A DNA stretch of 64,000 bases from Prostheceraeus crozeri (taxonomy: Eukaryota; Platyhelminthes; Polycladida; Euryleptidae): positions 310,001-374,000 of the forward strand of contig CAJQUW010009011.1 of assembly GCA_907163375.1 (NCBI GenBank), written 5' to 3'. The notes under the pieces were generated by a model that was not told the DNA's origin, made no database searches, and saw only the letters and a program-made list of their open reading frames with translations. Below are positions 56,146 to 64,000 of this stretch, piece by piece. Position 1 is the stretch's first letter, and every line of letters starts with the position of its first letter. Position numbers and translations under genes: made by a program.

Positions 56146-57997
56146 TCTCAAACATGTTGATTTCACATCAAATTAAAAACTGTACAATTACTGAAGACTA
56201 ATGATGATCATGTGGAAATCGCGGACGAGCAGTGACTACGAATTGCCAAGAAGACATATTCAGTATATCATTACATGTATATGCTAATAATCTATAAAAT
56301 TTTCAATAAATTTGATACTATGAAGCGCTGGTAACGTGTTCAGTAGACAACCACGTCTAAGAAGCAATTGCTTAATTCTAACGATAAATGCCTAAATAAA
56401 TTATGCGGAATATTTGAAGTGATCATGCAAAAATATAACCGTCTAGCAAAGACAGTTACCATTTCGACGAATTGTTGCGTCTGAAAACCTCACTGTATAG
56501 TTATGGCTGCTGGTACCCACACTTACGTGGGAATAACTTGGCCTCAATTGTCTGGTTATTTACGTGCAACATTGCGGTCGAATAACCTCACGTCTTTTGA
56601 TATCGGATCAAATCACGCCTTGTTGGCAACAAAAAATAACTTCATTTTTGCTAATTGAACTAAAGAACCACTAATTTTCTTTTTTTGAAAGTACTCTCAC
56701 AAAAAGACTCTCAGCTGCCACTACTCTTTCTCTAATGGGCCTACTAAAATTGTTATTAAAGGGTGTTCGTTATTATACATAGTAACTTGGAAGAAGCTTT
56801 TCGGATAACATTTTCATGATGCGGTAAACTGGTTTGAATCGGATCAGTAGTGCGAAATTGATCTTGTTGCCCAATCATAATGGGCATGGCGGAAATTATT
56901 GCACCTTCTACACTTATCGTCTTTACACATAGTTTCATTATATGCCAAAAATTTGACCGAATCACTGATCCAGTTGATTGTGTCAAACTTTTTTTACAAG
57001 ATCGACCATTAGACAGAATGTTTGTCAACCTTGAACATCATCATGATCGAGGTTGTGTGGACTATGTAGTTCACCATCACTGAATTGCTACTTAAAAATT
57101 ATATTTACTTTTACTAAATATAATGTATAACCGTGGATGGGTGATATCAACTGCATCAGATGTAGTGACTATACTCGTGTTGCAAAACTTTGATTTGATT
57201 CAATTAACTATCATTAACATCAACTTACCAGACGCCATTTCGCGTACAGATCATAATGATTCACTGAACAGCAAAATTTAGAAGATCGTGCGCCTTGTGA
57301 ACAGTCACAGTAGTGACTGTCTGTCTGCTTCCTTAGTTAAAAAAGCAATCAGACAGCGACTAGGCATGACGTCACCACAGTGAAAACGTAGAGTGATTTG
57401 CGTGGGAACATCTCTCTCAATTATCATGAAGATGGTGGAATTTCCTGCAACTGGTGCACTCAATGTATGAACAGAGATATCAGTAAAATAAGAGCATGAG
57501 GGGCTGTTTTAGGACAAGCGCAAGAGTCACGTGCGTCAACCACGCGGAGTTGATCTTCACTGGAAGATGAAACGTTACAGAACCATCTAAAGCACAAAAA
57601 TATTGCTAAAATTGCGAGCAAATATTCCTTTCTTCTCATTCCAGGAAATATTTGTATTAGATGCATCTTCAATATGTAGATAAACAATATCTGAGAGCCA
57701 AATGATACATACAATTTCTCCACTGTTTCATCTATAAAGCCATTTTATTCAGAAGAGACACGTTCAACATCAAAGTTGATGTGAAAAATGAATAAAGCAG
57801 TAAATTTTATGTAGGAATCACTAGAAAACGGAAGTTGTCACCAAATATTTTAGCCACAGCGACTTCTTGAAATTGATGAATATAAATATCTGAAAATTAT
57901 CTTGGCGAAAAAAGATGGCGGATTTGTCGCCATTAAAAATACATTAGAGAAATGGGGAGTTTCCACACTTGATATATTTAAACACTTTGGTTTGGAC

Positions 57998-59412
57998 AGT
58001 GAGCTTCCATATAAATTATTCTGGTCATAGTACTTAGGTGAATCTGATCATCATCTTTTATTTTTGATTTTATTTGATGCCTATCTACAAATGTGAGACC
58101 ACCGCGAATTCCTCGTTCAAAAAAATTATACATCTCTGGATCTTGTAAAAGATGGATGGTCTCTCCAGTCATTTTAAAAGCAGACTGTAATGACATGGCT
58201 GGAAGACTGACAAAGTGGACAGGATCCAATTCATCTTCATCTAATGCCACTCGTCGAAACTCCTGAAATACATCAGCCAGCAAAATACATCTAATTTTAG
58301 ATAGGCGATCATATAATCGCTAAACGTTTGACAGTCAAATTTTGTCCATGCAACTTGAGCATGATTGTAATCTTCTACCTTACATTCTACACACACCAAA
58401 TCATTTTTAAATTTATCTATTGATGGAAGAGAAGTCTCAGTAAGTTTGGAAATGTTATCAAAGTATGGATATGGAAACACTCCTTTGCGTGTGATGACTT
58501 CATCTGTCAAGCTAAGATATTGTTTCTTCAAATTTTGAGTTAGTGGAAGAGACTTAAGATTTTGAACGAGAGATGCTAGTGATGAAGCCATGAATTGATA
58601 GGAATCTAAACATTTTATATCAAAATAGACTGTCTAATTTTCTTTAATTTTGTGAACTGGTACTTTTTCTGTCATGGCCATGAACTTTTCTCTCGTTTGA
58701 GCTATCACACTTAACTTCCACTCCTTCATTTTTCCTAACTCCCTCTCATTATCATATGACTGTCATAACCTTTGAAGTTATGAAAAATAACGGGTAGAGT
58801 ACGCCGTTTCAGTCTCAGTGAAAAATTGCATCTTTGCACATAGCGCGCTTCTAAATTTAGCAGTGATGTAATCATGGTCGCGCACTTTCTTGATTTAATC
58901 TTCATCAAACAGGCTTCACAACTTTCAAATTTTACTTGATCATCTGCTGACATATTCAATGATCTGCGTTGGAGTTCAGAATCATATTTTTGCTGAAATT
59001 TTACAGCGCTTTCGAGGAATTGTACGAATTTATGTATACAATCCTCACCTTGCCAGACGTGCATTTTATTATTTTTATTTTTGAAGTAATCATGCCATAC
59101 CTCATAACATGATATGGCTGCCGCTTTATGGGTGTTATCATCAATATAGCATTCGATGTCAGCATAGATGACACGAAGAGGACTCAATTCATTACCTTTC
59201 TCTCTATATGAAAACTTTGAGCATGCGGTCTATTTGCAGTTTACCTCGCTTACACCATTCATAATGTGTTTGAAATTCAACTTTTAACCAGAAGGGGCGC
59301 ATGCAGCGGTCACATATGAAATACTCTCCTCTTGTAGATGTTAAGTGGGATAATAGTTGAGTCACTTTAGGAATACCGCAGTAATGCCAATTTTCACAAT
59401 TATTTTGATATA
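57998..59412 (-). pseudogene. Polinton DNA polymerase B, exonuclease and N-terminal polymerase part
   Basis: Reading on the minus strand: a zinc-knuckle-like block, EYFICDRCMRPFWLKVEF, at 59.3 kb; LRVIYADIECYIDDN, the exonuclease I motif; TLPVIFHNFKGYDSHM; then YLKLDVFCW and MLADVFQEFRRVALDEDELD; and SLPAMSLQSAFKMTGETIHL before GGLTFVDRHQ. These give the 3'-5' exonuclease and the first polymerase blocks of the protein-primed family B. It is bounded by the Tc1 element on one side and the 4.08-kb element on the other. The gene is broken. Confidence 0.82.
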
Positions 59413-60816
59413 TACTCAGTGACAAAAAGAATGAAACAAGTCCTGATATGAATACTTATGACTTAAATTTGGTTGTACTGTACGTTTGTTTGTTGTTTGT
59501 AAAAGGAGAACTCGAATGCTTTACTCAAAAACAATTAATTTGATACTCATGATTTTATCAATTTAAGTTAGAAACGGGTGTGACGACCGCGAGCATCCAA
59601 ACAGGCATCGATGCGTGAGGGCATGGATGAGCACAGTCGCTGGATGAATGCCAGGTCTAAGAGGTTCTACTGCTCGATCAGACTGTCGGCCAACATCTTC
59701 AAAGACACTGGTGGGTGGTTGTACCTCTCCCTCACTCTGCGACCAAGTTCATCCCAGCAGTGCTCGATGGGGGAGAGGTCGGGAGAACGTGAGGGCCATT
59801 CCAAGGTTGGGATTCCACTGCTTGCTATCCTGTTAGAGACCACTGAAGCGCGATGGGGCCTTGCGTTGTCATCCTGAAAAATCAATTGATTCGATGTCAC
59901 TGCTGGAACCACGACCGGTGTCACAATCTCGTGGGCATATCGTTGTCCTGTCAATGTTCCTTTCACTACGATTGCTGGTGTTTTTCCATTGTGCCAGATA
60001 CCGGCCCAAACCATACCACTACCGCCGCCGTACCGGTCGTGTTCTTTGACGCAACATGGAGCAAATCGTTCACTTGGCAAGCGTTGAACACGGATCCGAC
60101 CATCGTTGAAATCCAGAGTAAACCTCGATTCATCAGTCCAGAGCACACGTTCCCACTGACTGTTACTCCACGACTGATGACCTTGACACCACGTCACTCG
60201 TCTCCTTCGATGTTCCAGGCTCAGCGGAATTCTCACAGCGGGTCGTCGAGACTGTATACCAGCTTCTCGCAATCTTCGATATGCAGCTCGAACGCTACAG
60301 GCAACGTTCCCAGCAACCTTCCAGTACACAATTAGCTTCGGGACGGACAGAAATCTGCTTCTTTTAGCAGCTAAAACTAAGCGTGCATCTGTCCGCTTGG
60401 ATGATAGATACCCTTGGTCTTCCTGATCCGTTCTTCTTTTCCACATTTCCTTCTGCTTTCCAACGACACCACCACCTCCATACAATGACCCTTGAAATTT
60501 TCAATTCTTTCGCAACAGTTGTAGAACTTTGCCCACAACGCATCATCCCAATTGCCATTCCTCTGGTAAAGTTATCGTGCGCCATTTCATAAGTCAAATC
60601 TGGTCAGCAGTAGGTGGTGATTCTGTTCAACTTCTAGCTGTTACTGTTATCAATATCAAATTTTGATATTTGATGGTCCTATATCATTTCCCTTATCATA
60701 TGGAGTTCAATGGTGATACATAGAAAGCGAGATATCATCTCAAACCATAGAAAAAATGAAACAAACTTCCATTCAAGCCAATGATAGTTGGTTTCATTAT
60801 TTATGTCAGTGATTAT
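59413..60816 (-). mobile_element. Tc1-type transposon inserted in the Polinton polymerase
   Basis: Inverted termini CTCAGTGACAAAAAGAATGA (left) and, reversed from the right, ATCACTGACATAAATAATGA are bordered by TA dinucleotides. The 1.4-kb length and single minus-strand transposase fit Tc1. Polymerase coding text is found on both sides, so the element is younger than the Polinton. The TIRs differ at several positions, so the insertion is not brand new. Confidence 0.88.
59572..60597 (-). pseudogene. Tc1-family DD34E transposase, nearly intact
   Basis: The minus-strand start MTYEMAHDNFTRGMAIGMM leads into a paired helix-turn-helix region (QSSTTVAKELKISRVIVWRW), then GSGRPRVS. The catalytic half has VLWTDESRFTLDF (first Asp), LIFQDDNARPHRAS (second Asp) and SRSPDLSPIEHCWDELGRRV (Glu), with 34 residues between the second Asp and the Glu, which defines DD34E. 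A frameshift near 60,400 separates the two halves. A TAG after SLIEQ (59,667) cuts off a last segment, NLLDLAFIQRLCSS through DARGRHTRF, which is still readable to about 59,572. The enzyme would excise and reinsert the element by cut-and-paste; this copy cannot. Confidence 0.9.
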
Positions 60817-61450
60817 ACTAGCAGGAGATTGACTACCCGATCATAAGTTGATGAACGGTTGTTGTAGCGCACACCCTTAATCCGCTCTTGCCAGATGTGA
60901 ACAACTATTTTAATTTCATTTAGTATTTCAAATTCCTCTATATCTTTAAATTTCATGTCTTCGCTATTGCAGTCATCAAACTTCAATTCATTCTCCCATT
61001 GATGATATTTGCTTTTACGGAAACGGTTGTTCTGTACATCATGATAGTGGAGAATGGATAATACCGCATAATTAAAACACGGTGATTCACAATCTGCAGA
61101 AATGACTGCATTCTTATCTCTCAACGTTTTTGGAAGATTGAAAGAGCCTCGTCCACGATAATTTTCTAATACAGTAATTTTAAACTCGGCAGATTCTATG
61201 CCATCAAAAATTAGACCACTATCGCGCTCCATAAATTTATCAATATCTGATTTTAGTCCTTGGATGTGAAAATTTAACCAAGCTTCTTTATCGACTAGCT
61301 CTGTAGCAGGAGAGGAGGGTATGTAAAACTCCAACCTCTGTACTATTTGACCAGTATGATAGTCAACTTTAACATATATTATATTTTAAGGTAGATGAGC
61401 GCTTTTATTCTAAACTGCTCTAAATTATGAAAGAGCGCATATATCAATGT
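60817..61450 (-). pseudogene. Polinton DNA polymerase B, N-terminal region
   Basis: The 173-aa minus-strand frame has the pre-exonuclease region seen in Polinton polymerases: WLNFHIQGLKSDIDKFMERD, SGLIFDGIESAEFKI, GRGSFNLPKTLRDKNAVIS, then the ESPCFNYAVLSILHY block (family form 'CFxWAVLxALH') and a terminal NNRSSTYDRVVNLLLV. It is cut off from the rest of the gene by the Tc1 transposon. Weaker coding similarity extends to about 61.45 kb. Confidence 0.72.
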
Positions 61451-61577
61451 TGAATCTTGATGGAAGCACTCCGGAAAATCAGCAATAGTTTCTGAGGATT
61501 CCATATGGTAATTTCTCACTACATTATTGAGCTATACTTCAGTTAGTCGAATAGAGAAGATGCTGTTGCTATAGATA

Positions 61578-61847
61578 TCATTTGTGTGTGTGGCGAAGTC
61601 TATGTGAAGATAATTCAAAACCTGTTTCAAAAGATTGGAAACAATAGTCGCAAGTAAAGGAGACATGTTGAATAGAATCATCCGCACCTCGGGAGATTGA
61701 TGATGGTTTGGCTTGACACACACGTTGTCTGATGTGTAGGGCGAGATCGCGCTTCCTCGTAAAGATGTGGCCACAATCAGCACATGCTTTGGATGCTTCC
61801 CGCGATTGAACACTTGATTTGGAACTGTCATCACCTGGAGAAATCAT
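61578..61847 (-). CDS. Polinton zinc-finger ORF (two fingers)
   Basis: An 89-aa protein with two C2H2-like fingers: CADCGHIFTRKRDLALHIRQ followed by a Cys in the fourth position, and CDYCFQSFETGFELSSHRLR ending RHTHK. The first is C2HC, the second C2H2. It lies upstream of the polymerase gene on the same strand. Two-finger proteins of this size could bind the element's DNA or RNA; alternatively it is the detached first segment of the polymerase gene, where finger domains also occur. Confidence 0.5.
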   Translation of the reverse strand: MISPGDDSSKSSVQSREASKACADCGHIFTRKRDLALHIRQRVCQAKPSSISRGADDSIQHVSFTCDYCFQSFETGFELSSHRLRHTHK

Positions 61848-62204
61848 TCTGTCATCTCTATTGAAGTCATAGTTTATTTGTACAATCTACCTTCACTCAA
61901 CAGTTGTAAACCTTCCGCGAGAAGGGAGCGCTTTGATGATGAAGTAGATGCCTGAAATTGAGAAAGATGCTATTAACCAAACGTTAAAGGGAGATGAGTG
62001 ATGAAATCTTTGACTTACCATGTCAACGAAATTAAGTCAGAATATGATACTGTGATAATGAGAAAATGTAGTAGATTATGTGAGCAACGTTAGAATTGAT
62101 CAAAGCAGAGAGAGTTTACTTATTGTCGGCACGTCTCAAAAACATAATGAAAATAAGTCTATTTTCTCCCTTTACATACTCCCATACTCAGCATTCATTG
62201 GCTA

Positions 62205-62240
62205 TTCATTTTGATTGGTTGCTTGCTTATACTTAAGCAC
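62205..62240 (+). promoter_or_regulatory. Candidate promoter: ATTGG plus TATA-like box
   Basis: CATTGGC, GATTGGTTG and, about 15 bp on, CTTATACTTAAG lie 40-70 bp before the ATG at 62,276. The inverted CCAAT plus TATA arrangement recurs before the ORF at 63,369 and, less clearly, near 39.11-39.15 kb. Confidence 0.4.
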
Positions 62241-62275
62241 TAAGAAATCAAGTTTATGGCATACATTTCAAAATC

Positions 62276-62425
62276 ATGAATTCGCCAACTCTTTCGCATG
62301 AATCACCAGTGTCTGCATCAAGCATGCCAACTTGCCGTCCCGCTCCAAAAAAGGCAAAGGTGAAGAAGCAGAGAAGGCTGGATGATATTCCAAAGTTGGA
62401 ATTACTTCAAAAGTGGAATCTCTAA
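62276..62425 (+). CDS. Polinton small basic ORF (49 aa)
   Basis: ATG-led frame of 49 codons: MNSPTLSHESPVSASS, then MPTCRPAPKKAKVKKQRRLD and a LELLQKWNL end. The PAPKKAKVKKQRR stretch looks like a nuclear-localisation or nucleic-acid-binding patch. It lies behind a TATA-like box in the right arm of the Polinton. No family is known. Confidence 0.4.
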   Translation: MNSPTLSHESPVSASSMPTCRPAPKKAKVKKQRRLDDIPKLELLQKWNL

Positions 62426-62496
62426 CGGAACAAGAGGAATTATAAATGATGTATGTGCGATAGAAATACCTGCTTTACAATCAGGAATATGTGAAA

Positions 62497-62700
62497 ATGG
62501 AAACAGACATTAACCTTCTCCATAATATACGGAGATGGTGTAGTCCATCATCCCAACCCCGGAATGAAGTAGAATGGAACTACATCTATGGTGTGCTGGT
62601 CGCGGCAGAAGAACGATTGAGGCAGTTGAAGTGCAACTGCAGTGGTTGTGAGAATTTATGGGACAATGTGACTTCCGAAGAACTTCTGAATTATTTGTGA
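62497..62700 (+). CDS. Polinton right-arm small ORF (67 aa)
   Basis: The ATG at 62,497 is preferred over an upstream non-ATG start. The protein has INLLHNIRRWCSPSSQPRNE, EWNYIYGVLVAAEERLRQLK and a CNCSGCENLW cysteine cluster. It is mostly helical in appearance, with a possible single zinc-binding knuckle. The stop is followed at once by AATAAATGA (62,708), a likely polyadenylation signal. No family is recognised. It may be an early accessory gene. Confidence 0.4.
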   Translation: METDINLLHNIRRWCSPSSQPRNEVEWNYIYGVLVAAEERLRQLKCNCSGCENLWDNVTSEELLNYL

Positions 62701-63003
62701 ATTTCTTAATAAATGATTCATTTGTTATATCTGCCTGTTTTCACTTATTTCTGGGTAATGTAGCATACATGATCATTAACACCATAATGAAAATCTAATC
62801 ATTTGACAGCGCAGTATAAATCATACCAGCTGATGATAGATACAATCATTTTTTCCTAAATACTACCTCTATCATTGAGGATAAATGATAAGGGGATTGA
62901 ATATCAAAAACAGAGACATGTAGTTCTTTAGATTTATTTACAATTGAAACACATATAGAGATGAAAAGTCAAGTGGAAGAACCTTTAAGTCATTGTAGAC
63001 TTT

Positions 63004-63192
63004 TTAGCACCTTGGACGTTTAGGGGCATCTGGCGATCTTCTCACGCGCGTTGTTTTCGGTGTCCACTTTTCTTCTATCCAGACAATTCTTGCAGTCTTG
63101 TCTTTGTCGCAAGTCTCCTTCTGATCACACTTGTCTTCATCATACCACTCATTGACGATCACAAAATTACATGGCGTTTCTGAGTTTGTCAT
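63004..63192 (-). CDS. Polinton right-arm small ORF, minus strand (62 aa)
   Basis: MTNSETPCNFVIVNEWYDED, then a charged KCDQKETCDKDKTARIVWI stretch and a basic end TRVRRSPDAPKRPRC. It starts about 175 bp from the divergent plus-strand ORF at 63,369, so the gap could hold a two-way promoter. Its first residues (MTNS) equal those of that divergent ORF. No family is recognised. Confidence 0.35.
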   Translation of the reverse strand: MTNSETPCNFVIVNEWYDEDKCDQKETCDKDKTARIVWIEEKWTPKTTRVRRSPDAPKRPRC

Positions 63193-63274
63193 CTTGGCGT
63201 GCTAGTTCGTATGATGTGAATAAGAGTGCTACAATCTTCTGACCTATGTAGTCTTCATCTAAATTAGAATAATT

Positions 63275-63316
63275 CTGATTGGTTGTTGAGGAACTCATTG
63301 TTACAGAACTATATAA
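63275..63316 (+). promoter_or_regulatory. Candidate promoter: GATTGG plus TATATAA
   Basis: CTGATTGGTTGTTGAGG (63,275) is followed about 30 bp later by ACTATATAAG (63,308-63,317), about 53 bp before the ATG at 63,369. This is the cleanest TATA box seen in the element. Confidence 0.5.
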
Positions 63317-63368
63317 GTTAAACGATTGCAACCCTTCTCATTCACATTATACGAACTATCACGCCAAC

Positions 63369-63461
63369 ATGACAAACTCTTCTCCAGCATTGGAAATCTT
63401 CAATGAAATCTTTGAAATGATCGATGAGTGGGATTTTGAAGACAACCCTGTGCAAACGTAA
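63369..63461 (+). CDS. Polinton right-arm acidic micro-ORF (30 aa)
   Basis: MTNSSPALEIFNEIFEMIDE, then WDFEDNPVQT. The ATG is preferred to an upstream in-frame non-ATG start because a TATA box lies about 53 bp before it. The acidic, hydrophobic-spaced helix resembles a short activation-domain-like peptide, an impression only. It could equally be a chance ORF. Confidence 0.3.
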   Translation: MTNSSPALEIFNEIFEMIDEWDFEDNPVQT

Positions 63462-63470
63462 ATGTCGGAC

Positions 63471-64000
63471 CGTGTCAACATAAGTGCGACTCTTCGGCCA
63501 TCTTGAGCAGTTTAAATTCAAATGAAGTTTCTATCGTAATTTATATTATCTGTGTTATGATATGAACTTCGAAAGATGTCTTAATATGTAATAAATAGAA
63601 ATGTTTTTATGACCGTGCATTTTTATGAATGTCGGCACAAGTGCGTCATAATTCGGTCAATCAACCTTCGGCAGAACTTCGGCAACACGAAAAACGTAGT
63701 TGACTTCGGAACATAGCGATTAATCGCACTGTGATGGGAATCCTGTATTGGGTACTATATTTAGAAGTCCGTAAGGCGCTCACGTAGAAATGCCATCATT
63801 TTCCTATGTTTCACGAGTATGTGTGTACGATAGACAGTTTTCATGATTATTTATAAAGCATGACTTAATTCATTCTAATGTATCGCGACCACTGTAATTA
63901 CCTAATTTATATTTCTGACTTATTCTAAAAGGGGATTATCATAAATATCTTATTGCTGGGCTTTAAATTATTATATTAATTTAATTAATTAATTATTAAA
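63471..64000. other. Right flank, no gene seen
   Basis: AT-rich DNA with a pair of similar segments (ATGTCGGACCGTGTCAACAT at 63,462 and ATGTCGGCACAAGTGCGTCA at 63,628), possibly the remains of a terminal repeat of the Polinton. I could not find a matching inverted copy at the left end. Confidence 0.4.

Larger units (their letters stand above)
53912..57989 (+). mobile_element. hAT-like 4.08-kb insertion in the Polinton polymerase
   Basis: The exact 8-bp direct repeat GTTTGGAC flanks it (53,904-53,911 and 57,990-57,997). The ends CAAAGTAAGTATATAAGGGA and, reversed, CAAAGTGTTTAAATATATCA continue into AAGTATGGAA and AAGTGTGGAA, an imperfect TIR of about 28 bp. Polymerase coding sequence breaks at one border and resumes at the other. 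Despite its size I find no transposase; open frames are short (longest about 100 aa). It carries a 93-bp hAT MITE of its own (56,053-56,145) and several hairpins. Confidence 0.75.
39111..63470. mobile_element. Polinton/Maverick, old and broken, carrying four inserted elements
   Basis: The gene set identifies it: FtsK/HerA-type packaging ATPase, retrovirus-like integrase, adenain-like protease, double-jelly-roll capsid protein, PY-like proteins and protein-primed DNA polymerase B on the opposite strand. The span is about 24.4 kb, or about 17 kb without the four insertions, normal for the family. The termini are approximate: the left end is placed where the 327-bp repeat stops and the right end after the last short ORF. 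No terminal inverted repeat could be recognised. Most large genes are interrupted; I estimate fifteen or more breaks overall, so it is a fossil of moderate age. Confidence 0.88.

Noticed and set aside
59853-60335. 160-aa plus-strand ORF within the Tc1 element
   Set aside because: It is antisense to the DD34E transposase and has no domain of its own.
63462-63660. Terminal inverted repeat of the Polinton
   Set aside because: Two similar ATGTCGG segments are seen, but they are direct and short, and no inverted partner was found near 39.1 kb.

Overview
The window is AT-rich nuclear DNA of an animal, most likely a marine invertebrate. No bacterial gene organisation is visible. It contains CR1/Jockey-type LINEs, hAT and Tc1 DNA transposons, a Penelope-like scrap, a tRNA-like SINE box pair, TIR-bearing MITEs and a degenerate Polinton. 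The species cannot be fixed from the sequence. Almost everything recognisable is mobile-element DNA. Host coding evidence is limited to a small secreted cysteine-rich peptide exon near 37.2 kb and two weak candidate exons.

Layout. 0-1.4 kb is a GC-richer tandem array of about 330-bp units; a member of the same family in reverse orientation lies at 38.6-39.1 kb. 1.58-10.33 kb is a nest: two opposed copies of one TIR element (1577-8722 and 9037-10325). The first copy is split by a 5.8-kb LINE, which is itself split by a 1.39-kb hAT element with a perfect 8-bp target duplication. 10.3-12.4 kb has no clear gene. 12,438-20,589 and 20,590-28,109 are a very young direct tandem duplication (about twenty substitutions by eye, plus three indels). 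Each copy carries a Penelope-like scrap, two non-autonomous TIR elements, a foldback hairpin and a fragment of a Crypton-type (DUF3504) recombinase. 28.1-31.3 kb is mostly featureless with a cluster of hairpins. 31.3-35.5 kb holds the tail of one retroelement and a second LINE on the minus strand, interrupted by two small DNA transposons. 35.5-38.6 kb is the only host-like stretch.

From about 39.1 kb to about 63.5 kb lies an old, broken Polinton/Maverick. Its parts are: RING-like ORFs, a basic pX-like protein, packaging ATPase, integrase with chromodomain, a small basic protein, double-jelly-roll major capsid protein, adenain-like protease, two tandem PY-like proteins, a minus-strand protein-primed DNA polymerase B, a zinc-finger ORF and several short terminal ORFs. 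Four inserted elements interrupt it: a 1.2-kb hAT-like element in the integrase, a 0.54-kb SINE-like element, a 4.08-kb hAT-like element and a Tc1 transposon, the last two in polymerase B. Without them the Polinton is about 17 kb, normal for the family.

The most notable observation is a minus-strand ORF inside the Polinton (47.6-48.1 kb) that resembles the saddle domain of the TATA-box-binding protein, TBP. I do not know TBP as a standard Polinton gene. Short terminal genes of the same element are preceded by TATA-like and ATTGG-type motifs, so an element-encoded promoter-recognition factor is a reasonable inference, not a demonstration.
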